From Medicago truncatula (taxonomy: Eukaryota; Streptophyta; Magnoliopsida; Fabales; Fabaceae), in contig NC_053045.1 in NCBI RefSeq assembly GCF_003473485.1, forward strand, positions 57,764,494-57,828,493: 64,000 nucleotides of DNA, read 5' to 3'. The notes under the pieces were generated by a model that did no database searches, was not told the DNA's origin, and worked only from the letters and a program-made list of their open reading frames with translations. The position numbers and the translations under genes were made by a program. Of the stretch, positions 1 through 11,825 are shown piece by piece (the stretch's first letter is position 1; each line of letters begins with the position of its first letter).

Positions 1-660
1 TTTTCACTCAATTTAAAGTATTTATAATGTATTTACTAGCCCAAAAATCTCTTCTTTAGTCGCTTAATTCTTAGCCTCTAATTTTCACTCCACTTAATGT
101 TCTACAGTTTTCTCTTCTCTATTTCTTCTATCTTTCTCTTATACCAAACAATTCATCAAATTCATTCTATTTCTCACCTTTTTCTCTCGTCACAAACTCT
201 CTCTTACCTACTTCTCTTCTATACCAAACACACCCCTAATGAGATGAGATTTCAAGGCATATAAAACAATTACAAATTGGTCCCTATTTTCAAATTTTAA
301 ATAAGACCCAAAACTTTAAAATTATAAAATAAGTCAAAAATACTAACAATGAAATTTTTTATCACTCTATCCAAACAAAAGCGTTTAAAAATAAAAAAAT
401 TTCAATTGAATCATTTAAATTGTCTAAAATTCAAAATTTTCAATTATTCATTCAAACATACTCTAAAATCTCATAACAAGGTAAACACCCAACCAAAAGA
501 AATATATACTTGAAGATGGAATCAACATCATATTGTATATGTACATCTTCATTAATATTTCACAACTTCTTCTCATTTTTTTTTATACCGTCCATCTTTT
601 CTAGATATATGTATTCACATGTATGCTTTAAGTATTTGATACTTATTTCGTAAAATATAT
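1..660. other. AT-rich intergenic DNA
   Basis: No gene seen. The stretch is A/T-rich with pyrimidine-rich runs (about 90-235) and no long open frame on either strand. It ends at the target duplication of the next transposon. Confidence 0.6.
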
Positions 661-669
661 TTTGAAAAA

Positions 670-1686
670 GGGTTAATAGACCTTTACCCCCTGTAAATAG
701 GACACTTTTGGTTTTGTCCCCTATAATTTTGTTTTTTAGATTCCGTCCTGGTAAAATAAAGATTCTTCAGGATTTCCTCCGAGCCATTTGAGTCAGCAGA
801 ATCTCTGACGTGGCAGCTACGTGTTTTTTTTTTTTTGCCACGTGTGAAAAACATTTTACACGACATTAATAATTAAAAGAATATGAAAAAAAATTCAAAA
901 ATTATAAAAAACGAATTAATTAGTAGAAAAATAATTTGTTTTTAAAATTATAAAAAAAAATCTCAAATTTATTATATTTCAAAATTTTCGAAATCTTTTA
1001 AAATAATAACGAAAAAGATTCTAAAATATCCAAATATAAATTAAAATTAAAGAAACTTCGAAAAATATTATATTATCTAATTGTTTTATTTTGAAAATTA
1101 AGTTCCAGAATTGTTTTAAAATATTCCTAATTTCGAAAAAATTGATTTTTTTTTCATTTTTTAATTTCGAAAAAGATTTCATAAAAAATTATATTCAAAA
1201 TTTTGTAAAATCTGAATTCTGGAACAATAGTTCAAGATTTTATAAAAAAAAATTCAATAACAAAACTGATTTTTAAAAATTAAATTCCACATTTTTTAAA
1301 TATCTTCTTAATTTCGAAAAAGATATGAATTTTTTTCTATTTTTTAAAATTTCGGAAAAAAAAACCTAAATGTTTTTTAATTTTTGAAAAAAAAATCTGG
1401 TTTGAATTTTTTCAGATTTTTTTAAAAAGATTTTTCATTTTTTTTAATTTTATTTTTTAATTTTTTAAATATAAATGACGTGTAAAATATTTTTTACGTG
1501 TGGCAAGAAAAAAAAAAAAAAGAAGAAAAAGTCACCTAAGTGTCACATCAAAAATTCTGCTGAGTCAATGATCTTAGGGTGCAATCGTGAAAAATCTTCA
1601 TTTTACAAGGACGGAATCTAAATTTTTTTTTTACAGAGGACAAAATCAAAAGTATCATATATTACAGGGGTAAATACCTATTAACC
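670..1686. mobile_element. Mutator-type non-autonomous element (long-TIR MITE), 1017 bp
   Basis: The ends form an imperfect inverted repeat of roughly 200 bp. The left end begins GGGTTAATAG and the reverse of the right end begins GGTTAATAGG. Both then pass through a TTTACCCC-type stretch, a TAGATTCCGTCCT motif, a TGACTCAGCAGAAT-like motif and a GCCACGTG-like motif. A nine-base direct repeat, TTTGAAAAA, lies immediately outside at 661-669 and 1687-1695. Long terminal inverted repeats with a 9-bp target duplication are diagnostic of the Mutator superfamily. The AT-rich interior encodes no transposase, so the element must have been moved in trans. Confidence 0.85.
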
Positions 1687-1695
1687 TTTGAAAAA

Positions 1696-3740
1696 TAAAT
1701 AAATAATCAGGATATTCTAAGATAGATGTCTACTCGACACATGTAAGTCTACAATTAGATGTATATTTAATATAACATTTCTCTAATTTTAGACTTCATC
1801 CTTAAAAAAAAAAAAAATAGTATCTAGACTTCATATTAATAGATGAAAGCTGACATATCGTGAATCATCAAAAAATAATTAGGCAAACAAAATCTCTTTT
1901 CTCGAAGAATAAATAATGGAGAATTCTTATGTATTTTGATGTTCAGCTATGTATCGTACTTCAAAACAAACCTCATTCAAAATATAATTCTATTTTTAAA
2001 TAAAGTAATACGATAATATGACATGACTTTAAGAATTAAATGATAAATACATATTAAATCAAACTTTAGGATACCATTGTGTTCACTATAAATAATTTGC
2101 ATCGAAAGAGGGGCAAATAAAACAATAAATGCTTGGAATTAAAGCCTCCACCCATACTTACACTTGTACATATGTGTAATGCAAATCAACAATGTTATTT
2201 GCTCACCAACGGCCGAAATTAATTTAAAAGCATTATACCTTTCATATTTGGTCCCCACCCCCACTCTGCACTACATGCAATGCGAATTGATCCTCCTTTT
2301 CTACTTGTAATAAATAATTTATTGTACCAAAAGTAAATAGAAATTTATTCCATAACAACCATTCAAGTGCTAAGTTATATCCCTAAAAAAAAAAGTGCTA
2401 AGTTATATCTTCCTAAAAAAAATCCTAATTATATTTCTCCACTCCTCTACCATCTTCTCATATTTAATTCCCTAAAAAAAATCATCTCATATTTAATTTC
2501 CTCACTACTTTATGATTGAAGTTAAAATAAATTAATACTCCTTTCGTTTATGGCCAATTAAATCGTTTACGTGATACTGTTCGCAAGATGCTGTCATGCA
2601 GACATACTCTGCATACGTGGACAGACATCATATGTTTCGCGGTGTTTCTAGAAGAATATTTCTCCCCAGACCAAAAAAGTTACAATTTGGAGCACAAAGT
2701 ACAAATTTACACTATACTTTTTTTTAGGGGAAATTTACGCTATACTATTATTACTAGTATGCATGAACGAGTCAAATTGAAAAATGAATAAGGGTAGGAA
2801 TTAATTCATACTAGACTTTTTGCCCCGTGTGACGCACGGGTCTTGTCGACTATAATAGAGATCAATGAATAATATTTAACCCGTAAGATCATGGGTCGAT
2901 CAATAAACACAAATTAGATTATTAAAGATACAATATTACAATCAAATTTATTTTACTATGTCCTTCAATGACACTTGAATCTTATTAAATTTTACATTTT
3001 AGTTTTGAAAAATTAATCAATTAAAGATTGTTTATTTTATTTTATCACAATATATTATTGGGGCATTATCTTCTCATTTTTTTTTTAAAAAATTATAAAG
3101 AAAAAAGATAAAAAGAATACAATATTATATTGTTGTACGGGTCAATTTTATTTATTACTTTTATAGTTAAACATCAAAAATTGACTTGTAATAATTGTTT
3201 TAAAATTTTCACTTACATAAAAAACAAAGTCACTTCAATTAATAGAATTTTTAAATTACACGTACAACTCTAAAAAGAATAATTACACTTTGATATTTAT
3301 TAAAAGTAATAATATATTTTTTCAATTAAATACATATCATATCTGCATACTCCATCCGTCTTTAAATATAAGCAAAATTGACTTTTTAGGTTCATTCATT
3401 TAATGATGTATATGGTTCATAATATGGACCACATGCATATATCATAGAATTTAATAATATAAGAGATTTTATACAATGTATTAATTATTTTGAAGATGTG
3501 TGCTTGGTTGAAGAGTTGTGTATTTTTCAAGGGGTATAGCAATAGATGTAATTTAATGCAATTCATGGTTGCTAACAAAAAAAAAATTAATTTTAAATTG
3601 AAGAAGCGTTGGAAAGAAATATATAATTAGGGTTAGCACTTAGCAATTAATGCAAATCATTTGGAGGGAATTTTTTAGGTTTAGTTGTTGCAAACCTAAT
3701 AAGATTAAAGAGTAAGGGATGACCTAATGTGTAATTTCTT
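1696..3740. other. Intergenic DNA with small repeat relics
   Basis: No gene recognised. It holds two tiny A-tailed insertions with target duplications (2365-2408 and 2452-2498), a short hairpin CCCGTG/CACGGG at 2824-2840 of a kind common in plant dispersed repeats, and one isolated Stowaway-like end at about 3350. Open frames here are short and lack recognisable domains. Confidence 0.5.
3349..3440. repeat. Single Stowaway-like MITE end
   Basis: A TA followed by CTCCATCCGTCTTTAAATA resembles the conserved terminus of Stowaway (Tc1/mariner) MITEs. No matching opposite end was found nearby, so this is a truncated or decayed copy. Confidence 0.45.
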
Positions 3741-3749
3741 TTAGGGTTG

Positions 3750-3900
3750 TGTTAGCCGGTGCCCCGGTTAAGGTATCTAAAAAAAGGTAAGAATAAATTA
3801 AAAAAGACACTTTTTTACTTAGAAATTGATTACACAATTTTCGATGTAAAAGTTACTATATTTGCTTTCTTAACTAGTGCTCCGATGACACTGGTTAACA
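3750..3900. mobile_element. Small MITE, GTTAACCGGTGCC family, copy 1
   Basis: Inverted ends: the left reads TGTTAGCCGGTGCCC and the reversed right end reads TGTTAACCAGTGTC. The length is 151 bp with an AT-rich centre. A second copy of nearly the same length lies at 20909-21062. I could not define a clear target duplication, so the superfamily is left open. Confidence 0.55.
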
Positions 3901-3956
3901 TTTCCTTTATGTTAACACTATCAGTCAATTTTAACGTTTGATCATTATTTTTTTAA

Positions 3957-4256
3957 GGGTTAACAATGTTTTTCACCCTGTAATATATGTTATTTCTGGT
4001 TTTCGCCCCTATTAAATTTTCGGTTTGATTTGCTCCCTCGTAAAAAAATTATTTTCCGGAAAACACCCCTAATAGGCCATTTTCATAATTTTTTTCAAGA
4101 ATTTTTTTTTTCAAGAAATTTTGGTTTTTGAATGGCCTATTAAAGGTGTTTTCCAAAAAATAAAAATTTTACGAGGGTGCAAATCAAACCGAAAATTTTA
4201 TAAGGGCGAAAAATAGAAATGACATATATTACAGGGATGAAAAACACTATTAACCC
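3957..4256. mobile_element. Mutator-type MITE, 300 bp foldback
   Basis: An almost fully palindromic element. The left end starts GGGTTAACAATG and the reversed right end starts GGGTTAATAGTG. Both continue through a CCCTGTAATATATG-like motif and CGGTTTGATTTGC. A perfect nine-base duplication, TTTTTTTAA, flanks it at 3948-3956 and 4257-4265. The GGGTTAA ends and TSD length match the element at 670-1686, so the two are probably related. Confidence 0.85.
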
Positions 4257-4577
4257 TTTTTTTAATTTAAAAGTCATACAAACAATGACTTGTGATCAGT
4301 ATTAAGAACGTCCCCTTCCCCAAACACAGCCTTGTTGTCCCCAAAATGAATCTTAATTTATTTAGCCTAGAACTCTTCCTTGGTGGATCCCACATTAGCT
4401 GTATTCACATAAAAACATCACACTAGAGTATAATCTCCCATTCTTCCCCCATATATATATGTAACGATGATACGAGTATATAATGTAATAAAATAATTCC
4501 CGAATCGTTAAACAATATCTGATCCTTACTCCTCACACCTCCATCATTATATATATATATCACATTACACACCCTAT

Positions 4578-4586
4578 TATATATAT
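4578..4586 (+). promoter_or_regulatory. Possible TATA box of the FPF1-like gene
   Basis: A TATATATAT run about 120 bases before the start codon would give a leader of roughly 90 nt. Another TA run lies at 4548-4560, so the exact element is uncertain. This is a position-based inference only. Confidence 0.3.
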
Positions 4587-4702
4587 CCGAGCCATAGCTA
4601 GCTAGCTAGCAAGGTTACAAAAACACAAACACACGTACGTACACTTTTCTTCTTCATCATCATCTTAATAATAGTTTTGTGTAGAAATTGAAGAATAAAT
4701 AC

Positions 4703-5038
4703 ATGTCAGGGGTTTGGGTATTTAAGAACGGGGTGGTGAGGCTAGTAGAGAACCCTGGAGGTGAGGGAGGTGAGAGTAGTAGTGGAAGGAGTAGAAAGGT
4801 GCTTGTTTACACTCCAACAAATGAAGTTATCACTTCCTATTCTTTGCTAGAACGCAAGCTACAATCACTTGGTTGGGAACGTTATTACGATGACCCTGAT
4901 CATCTGCTTCAGTTCCATAAACGTTCCACCGTGTACCTCATTTCTCTTCCAAAGGACTTCAACAAGCTCAAGCCCATGCACATGTATGACATTGTCGTCA
5001 AGAACAAGAACTATTTCCATGTTAGGGACACGTCGTAG
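4703..5038 (+). CDS. FPF1: Flowering-promoting factor 1-like protein
   Basis: This intron-less gene encodes 111 residues, the size normal for the FPF1 family (about 110 aa). The start is the ATG of [14 protein letters not shown], the conserved family N-terminus; an in-frame TTG upstream was rejected. Conserved blocks follow in order: [45 protein letters not shown], and [17 protein letters not shown] at the C-terminus. There is no signal peptide or membrane segment. A low-complexity insert of Gly/Glu/Ser sits around residues 20-32. FPF1 proteins are small plant-specific proteins linked to flowering time, gibberellin response and root or stem growth; the biochemical activity is not settled. No gene neighbours it closely on either side. 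Family assignment is firm; the exact paralogue is not. Confidence 0.93.
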   Translation: MSGVWVFKNGVVRLVENPGGEGGESSSGRSRKVLVYTPTNEVITSYSLLERKLQSLGWERYYDDPDHLLQFHKRSTVYLISLPKDFNKLKPMHMYDIVVKNKNYFHVRDTS

Positions 5039-5327
5039 ATTTTGGTGTGATATATGTATAGGTAATAATAGTAATAATAAGATAGGGTTTGATTGGTGAG
5101 GATTTTGTGTCTTTAATCTGTGTGCTTTGCTGCTGTAATTTTTTTTAGTCACTCTAAGAAAAATTTGGTGTATATATTTGTGTGCAAATATTCATATCGT
5201 ACGTTTCTAATTTTAATCACTACCGTTTTTAAATGCAATATAGTTATTTCTTTATGTGAATAACTATAATTATTTTACATGATAAGAGCAATAATTAAAG
5301 TAAATGATAAACTTAAACAAATAATAT
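5039..5327. other. FPF1 3' region
   Basis: AT-rich downstream sequence likely to contain the FPF1 3' UTR. Nothing else is recognised before the SINE target duplication at 5316-5327. Confidence 0.4.
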
Positions 5328-5477
5328 TAGTTGTTTTTTTTGTCAAATAACTTAGTGGCTAGAGCTTACACAATTAATTGTGGAGAAGTGAAGTGTCCGG
5401 GGTTCGAACCCTGCTTGCTCCTGCATATAATATGCAATTTTAATCACACAATTATCAGTTTTTTTTTTTGTTGAAAG
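5328..5477 (-). mobile_element. tRNA-related SINE, reverse orientation
   Basis: The insert begins with a T-run (the reversed A-tail) followed by GTCAAATAACTTAGTGGCTA. It carries a B-box-like GGTTCGAACCCTG at about 5401-5413 and continues through GCATATAATATGC. A 12-bp direct repeat, AACAAATAATAT, lies at 5316-5327 and 5478-5489. The same family appears in the opposite direction at 6458-6588. A-tail, tRNA-type promoter box and TSD together indicate a SINE. The tRNA-like head with the A box is less clear in this copy. Confidence 0.7.
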
Positions 5478-5489
5478 AACAAATAATAT

Positions 5490-6443
5490 CAATCGTTCTT
5501 TAAAAAAAATGAATTTCAATTAGGATTTATTTTTAAAAGTAATTGTAATAATTTAGTTTGGCCTTAAAAAAGTAAAAAAAAATCTTGATTTTTGGTAATA
5601 AAAATATAGGTGAATGTGTTTTCTTGTTACTAATAAAGGTAGTTGTATGAATCATTATCATGTCACTTATCAATTAAATGAGTCAGTACACAAAATTAAA
5701 AATATGTCACACAATTCATGCTCAAACAATTTATTTTTTAATGTTTGCTCAAAATTAAAGAACGTTTCCGCATGTCGTACTCGTAGCACAGTAACATTAT
5801 TAGATTTAGAAGACCTTAGGGAGCATCCGTTTTTTTTTTAAAGACTTTGGGAGTATTAGTTGAAATGTATATTATTAGGAACTAAACACATATTATATAT
5901 ATATATATATTGAATCAACAAAAGCAAAACTACGACCTTTGGGAGATTTAGGGAGTATTAGTTGAAATAATTAAGTTTTGTTAAATCTACAAACACATAA
6001 TAATCATTCCATGCAGTTTTTTTGAACTTTGAAAGATTTCAGATTATATGATATGAAACAGACGGTTGTATTATATAATCTGAGAAAGAAAAAAAAAATA
6101 GAGCGTGTGAAAAGAACATATGATGAAAAAAGAAATAGTCCAAAATTAAATAAAAATTTTGTAGGGTGCAGCTTGGTAAAAGTACCATAAACCCGTTTCA
6201 TCTTAAATGTGCTATGAAACTCCTTCTCATGTGCTCACTCTTTTCACCTCTCACAAGTATTTGAAATTTGCTCTTAAGACATTTAACAAGCGTCGAACAA
6301 TAATTAACTACCGTTTAAAATATTTTTTACATCGGTTAAACTAACTTAACAATGAATTAATCCATTTAAAAAGTGTTGATAGTTAATTACCGTTTGGTTG
6401 ATGCTTTGTGAGTAATTACCCAATTATTTTCTAAACATGCATT
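5490..6443. other. AT-rich intergenic DNA
   Basis: No gene recognised. It contains a short (AT)n microsatellite near 5893-5910 and a repeated phrase, GGGAGTATTAGTTGAAAT, at about 5849 and 5952. Open frames are short and without domains. Confidence 0.5.
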
Positions 6444-6457
6444 AAAAAAAATCACAA

Positions 6458-6588
6458 CTGTCCCCATGAGTTTAGCTCATTTGGTAAGGGATAATGCACA
6501 ATATATGCAAGGACTGAGATTCAAACCCCATACATCTCACTTATTCATTTTTAAAGTGAATTTCTCTAATCACCAAGCTACTTGACTA
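6458..6588 (+). mobile_element. tRNA-related SINE, forward orientation
   Basis: The head reads TTTAGCTCATTTGGTAAGGG, resembling a tRNA A box. About 45 bases later a decayed B box GATTCAAACCCC follows. The tail ends CTACTTGACTAAAA and an A-run. The flanks share AAAAAAAATCACAA (6444-6457 and about 6589-6602), although the A-run makes the edge imprecise. It is the same family as the copy at 5328-5477. Confidence 0.65.
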
Positions 6589-6602
6589 AAAAAAAATCAC
6601 AA

Positions 6603-7318
6603 TTTTTTTCTTCGTGTAAATGTAAATTTTTGGATAAAACACACATTTTTTTCTTCCTATCCAAAATATATATCTAAAATCATTTACGGTATATTTCTAG
6701 CTTCAAATGTAACATGAAACTTAACATTGACATTTGAACCTCTACTTACGTGACATTTTCTTCTTTCTCAAACGGCGAAATCTATTCACATCTTTTTCTT
6801 TGAATAAGCTATCGAAATTATCATTTTTGTTTGAATTTGGTTCGTCAATCATACAAACATAATTACTATTCTCTAAATTTTGAATCCATTAAAATAGTCT
6901 ATCAGCCATCATTCTATTTCAATTTTTAAAGAAAATTGTTAGATTAACTATATATAGTTTAATACCACTTATTATTGTTGCAAAAAGGACCGATTGTGAT
7001 CGAAGCTCAAACTCTAGCTTCTCCATGTGAGTTTTGGGATGATTGTGATCGGGGGAGTGGGATATGTGAAGAAGGGGACGTGAGAGTCTTCATCTCTTAA
7101 TGGCATATGGTTTACACTACCTTTGATATCCTCGGTGCTTTGATTATGTGGAATATTTTGTGCACTTGTTAAGAAGTTCATTTTTGAATATGTTATCCCA
7201 AACTTACTTACATGTGGTAGTAGATCCCATTAACTTCATTGAGTACATGTGTAAAAGGAGTAAAAGATCTTGCTTCAACATATTCTTCTAGAAACAAATG
7301 CGTTTGGCGACATTCATG
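6603..7318. other. Intergenic DNA before the LTR element
   Basis: No gene recognised. Sequence is moderately AT-rich, with no convincing coding frame or repeat ends. Confidence 0.45.
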
Positions 7319-7323
7319 TTAGG

Positions 7324-8532
7324 TGATAGATAATTGGCAAGTGTATCAATAACTATCGAAGTAGTAATAAATATCGTTCCACAAGGACTGTATTAATTTC
7401 AATTATAGCAGGTACGTTATTAATTTAGGATATGTAAAAGTCATATTGATTGCCCTAGGCAGATGATTTTTCGTATACAAAAAGCAAATAAAGATTGTTT
7501 GCAAAGATGATTGAGAAGAATGATTAAGCCGATGAATCCCCTACTGTTCTATATGAGTAATTACCTCCCTTATTTACTTATTACTATTCATTCTTTACGA
7601 CGAATTAACAAATTGGTTTTGATCAATCTCTTGAATCAAAACCCTTTCCTAAGTTATAACCTTTTAATCTCTTAAACCGATTGAATAACTGCGGAAGCGA
7701 TAAATAACGTTAATTCATATGTCATGATTCTCAATTTCCTATCTCTAGGTTCCTATGTTGAATCAAACAGAATTACTAATTCAGGATTAAAAGCTAGGGT
7801 TAAGAGTCATTCAATTCCTAATATCAATTCATATAATTCAAGAAGCTAGGGTTAATAGTTATACGAGCAATTATATGAAAAGCAATGAACACAAATAATT
7901 CTGAATAAAGACTGAATAATATTATTAAATAAGAGAGTATCAACTACTAATTCATATATTACAACGGTTCATCATGGCTCAATCATACTGAGAGTTTAGC
8001 TACTCATGGTTTTACGATTAATAACATAATTGACAGTGAACATACATAATCAGGACCAACTATGAGTTGGTATGAGATTCAGGGCTTGTCCTTCGGTCTT
8101 CTGATGTCCTCTATGCTCAAAATCGTACTTCCCAAGCGAACCCTAATCCGTGGCCGCATCTAGCCTTATATAGAAAGATTTTACGAGTTCCAGAAAGCCC
8201 ATCATCGTGCCACGATACGATCCAATCGTGGCACGATAGCATCATTAATCCTACGTGGCAGCAGACAAAACCTAGCATCGTGGCACGTTGCGATTTGCTT
8301 CGTGCCACGAAATATCCAGTGCTGAACCTTTGTCCCACGTTCACTTATCGTGCCACGAACCAGCTTCATCGTGGCACGATTCTATATTCTTAGGAATTTT
8401 CCATCTTTTTCTCAGTTTCGTCTTTTGAGCTCCTGTTCCTGTTTTGATCTGATTTCACCATGATTTACAAATAGTTGACTCTCTTAATGTCCTAAAAATA
8501 TCATAAAAATAACGTAATGACGACTGTCATCA
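7324..8532 (-). repeat. Left LTR (3' LTR of the minus-strand element)
   Basis: It is 1209 bp and nearly identical to 10617-11825. A stretch near 8204-8380 contains repeated palindromic ATCGTGSCACGAT motifs. Short open frames inside it are LTR sequence, not genes. Confidence 0.9.
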
Positions 8533-9839
8533 CAACCCCAAACTTGAACTATTCCTTGTCCTCAAGGAATTTACTTGCATCATTGAATATCGACAGTAAA
8601 ATAACAATTACCTGATTCAAGCGATAGTACCCAAAAGTTCAACTCCCTACTAACTAAAGATGAGCTAGTTTGACTTATTCGCAACCACCAATTCACAACT
8701 CCACGCAACAATATGAAAGGGTTCACACACAGTCGACATACAATCTACATATTACCATACGCTTGAAGAGTTTCTATACGTCAATCAAAATCAATGTCAA
8801 TGCACACTTTGAGGTCTTTAAGGGTAACAACGGGGCTTAGGTGAAGGTGGATAATATTTGGATAAGTAGGCTACACAAAATTTGAGTTAGGCACTCCTAC
8901 ATAAGTTAAAACACAAATTGAACCAATTATTCATTCACCTTTTGGAACACAATTCTTGCAAAGGTACTAGAGATCATTCTTAACAATTTGGGACAATCGA
9001 GTTTTAGATACTCGGATTTTCAATGTTATGTCCCTTTTTCATTCAATTTTTTTTTTTTGTTTAATACACCATTTTTGTGTATTGTTTATGATAATGCTCT
9101 TTCTTTATCTCTAGTACCCCACCCCAAACTTAATTGGTTGCAAATTCCAATAGCAACCCCAAACTTATTATTTAGCAACATTCTATAATGCCTAACTCAG
9201 AAAAACAATTTGGGATAAATCCTAAAAAGTCTCTAAGCTTGTAATGTAGTTTGTCACCGAACAAAAAGATCTAGACCTACCGGCTCAATTTGGCTAAAAA
9301 GAAGATAAAATTTCAATTAAAATCAGGGTAGGCTTCAAAAGGCTCACAGGACCAAGCACTTTTGCCTCAGTGTGTATATAACAAAGATCAATCGACAGTA
9401 AAGAAACAATGCAAGTTTTAGAAATGTAAATGCATGGAACACTCTTTATAAGTAAAATTGGAAAAATAAAGTTTGGCTATGAACCTGACAGTTATGATAT
9501 CTGGGAGTTGTGACTACCTATCTTTCATTGCCGTGCACTTCGCCTTTGAATCACAAGTCACTCCTCCTTTTGAACTTTTGGAATACCACTTGAACACATA
9601 TTTGTTACTAAACTGGAAAAAGTCAATAACACAAGAAAATTCATCGATAATAAACAAGTGCAAGTTCAATTACATCACAGAGGGATACAACTGAGTTAAA
9701 CCAAAATGAAAATGAAAGACAAATTGTTTGACTCAACAATAGAAATAAAATACTAAAAATAACGACATAATAAAAAGGATGGGTTGCCTCCCACCAAGCG
9801 CTTTCTTTTACGTCATTGAGCTTGACGCTTCAACCACTG

Positions 9840-10430
9840 TTAAGGTGGCAAAAATGATAGAAGGAATATATCACCCTTCTTCTTCCTCCTGTTTGGTAGG
9901 AATTCCATGAACTTGTAACAAAGAAGTAGATGCTCCCATGCTCCCATTGTTAAACTTTTGGAATTGGAGCTCTCCCACAATATAGAAGAATATGTATCCA
10001 TTTGCACACGAGTGATTTTCTTAACCCCATTTGATTCAGACTTCGGGAAAATATCCACACTCCTCACTTTGGGATTTTCTTCCACAACAACCTCGTGACA
10101 CTCAGTCTCCATCTGAACCAACTTCATCTGAGACTCATGTGCTTTCTCAACAAGATTACCACATTGAACATCAAACTTCTCAAATAAAACTTGATTTGAC
10201 ACCAAGAAATCATCTAAAATATTTTGAAGTTGAGTATTGTAATCGATGTTGATCACCTCTTTCTTCTCTTCACAATTACTACCTGGTTCATCCCCCTCAT
10301 AACGACCACATCCCTCATTTAATCTTGAGATTTTATTGTCCAAATATCCTATCTTCAAAGATAGCATATATTTTTCATACTTCATCATACCAATCTCTTT
10401 TGTGTCATGGAGGTATAACCTGTCTATCAT
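9840..10430 (-). other. Uncharacterised open frame inside the LTR element
   Basis: A 196-codon minus-strand frame, sense with respect to the element and lying just after its primer-binding site. The protein is acidic and helical in character with no recognised gag, zinc knuckle or pol motif. Downstream, at about 9780-9840, is a phrase (GGGTTGCCTCCCACCAAGCG on the plus strand) that I recall as recurrent near the 3' end of plant Ty3-type elements. Treated as part of a fossil element, not a host gene. Confidence 0.4.
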
Positions 10431-10592
10431 AGCTGCAACACTTGAATAAACTTTTTAGTAGCACAGTACAATGATGAGAAGAAAAAGAAGAGCATAAATC
10501 ATTTTTTTAATTTTTTTTTATATATAAACAAAAATATAAATGACAGAAATCCTAAACAAAAACAAAATTGCCAAATTGAAATAAATCAACAG

Positions 10593-10610
10593 TCCCCGGC
10601 AGCGGCGCCA
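10593..10610 (-). other. Primer-binding site, tRNA-Asp type
   Basis: The plus strand reads TCCCCGGCAGCGGCGCCA, the CCA-ending 3' end of plant tRNA-Asp except for one base. It lies six bases from the right LTR. Confidence 0.8.
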
Positions 10611-10616
10611 AAAACT

Positions 10617-11825
10617 TGATAGATAATTGGCAAGTGTACCAATAACTATCGAAGTAGTAATAAATATCGTTCCACAAGGACTGTATTAATTCCAATTATA
10701 GCAGGTACGTTATTAATTTAGGATATGTAAAAGTCATATTGATTGCCCTAGGCAGATGATTTTTCGTATACAAAAAGCAAATAAAGATTGTTTGCAAAGA
10801 TGATTGAGAAGAATGATTAAGCCGATGAATCCCCTACTGTTCTATATGAGTAATTACCTCCCTTATTTACTTATTACTATTCATTCTTTACGACGAATTA
10901 ACAAATTGGTTTTGATCAATCTCTTGAATCAAAACCCTTTCCTAAGTTATAACCTTTTAATCTCTTAAACTGATTGAATAATTGCGGAAGCGATAAATAA
11001 CGTTAATTCATATGTCATGATTCTCAATTTCCTATCTCTAGGTTCCTATGTTGAATCAAACAGAATTACTAATTCAGGATTAAAAGCTAGGGTTAAGAGT
11101 CATTCAATTCCTAATATCAATTCATATAATTCAAGAAGCTAGGGTTAATAGTCATCCGAGCAATTATATGAAAAGCAATGAACACAAATAATTCTGAATA
11201 AAGACTGAATAATATTATTAAATAAGAGAGTATCAACTACTAATTCATATATTACAACGGTTCATCATGGCTCAATCATACTGAGAGTTTAGCTACTCAT
11301 GGTTTTACGATTAATAACATAATTGACAGTGAACATACATAATCAGGACCAACTATGAGTTGGTATGAGATTCAGGGCTTGTCCTTCGGTCTTCTGATGT
11401 CCTCTATGCTCAAAATCGTACTTCCCAAGCGAACCTTAATCCGTGGCCGCATCTAGCCTTATATAGAAAGATTTTACGAGTTCCAGAAAGCCCATCATCG
11501 TGCCACGATACGATCCAATCGTGGCACGATAGCATCATTAATCCTACGTGGCAGCAGACAAAACCCAGCATCGTGGCACGTTGCGATTTGCTTCGTGCCA
11601 CGAAATTTCCAGTGCTGAACCTTTGTCCCACGTTCACTTATCGTGCCACGAACCAGCTTCATCGTGGCACGATTCTATATTCTTAGGAATTTTCCATCTT
11701 TTTCTCAGTTTCGTTTTTTGAGCTCCTGTTCCTGTTTTGATCTGATTTCACCATGATTTACAAATAGTTGACTCTCTTAATGTCCTAAAAATATCATAAA
11801 AATAACGTAATGACGACTGTCATCA
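10617..11825 (-). repeat. Right LTR (5' LTR of the minus-strand element)
   Basis: It is 1209 bp, matches the left repeat almost base for base, and is followed directly by the duplicated target TTAGG. Confidence 0.9.

Larger units (their letters stand above)
7324..11825 (-). mobile_element. Non-autonomous Ty3-like LTR retrotransposon, minus orientation
   Basis: Two direct repeats of equal length (1209 bp) lie at 7324-8532 and 10617-11825, each beginning TGAT and ending ATCA on the plus strand. The five-base target TTAGG is duplicated at 7319-7323 and 11826-11830. Inside the right repeat, 10593-10610 matches the 3' end of plant tRNA-Asp with one difference; read on the minus strand it is the primer-binding site, so the element points left. 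The G-rich tract next to the left repeat is a plausible polypurine tract. The 2.1-kb interior shows no recognisable protease, reverse transcriptase or integrase. It is a fossil or passenger of the LARD type. By eye the two repeats differ at only about ten sites (under 1%), implying an insertion well under a million years old at usual plant rates. Confidence 0.9.

Noticed and set aside
2381-2392. CCCTAAAAAAAA as an interstitial telomere repeat
   Set aside because: There is no second CCCTAAA unit in tandem; the duplicated flanks fit an A-tailed insertion better.
4688-4702. Upstream in-frame extension of the FPF1 gene
   Set aside because: It starts with TTG and lacks conservation; the family N-terminus MSGVWVF begins at 4703.
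5390-5420. tRNA gene, from GGTTCGAACCC
   Set aside because: No full cloverleaf can be drawn; the box belongs to a SINE with an A-tail and target duplication.
8117-8344. 75-codon minus-strand frame, repeated at 11410-11637
   Set aside because: It lies in the LTRs, which are near-identical copies; the two frames simply reflect that. No protein family recognised.
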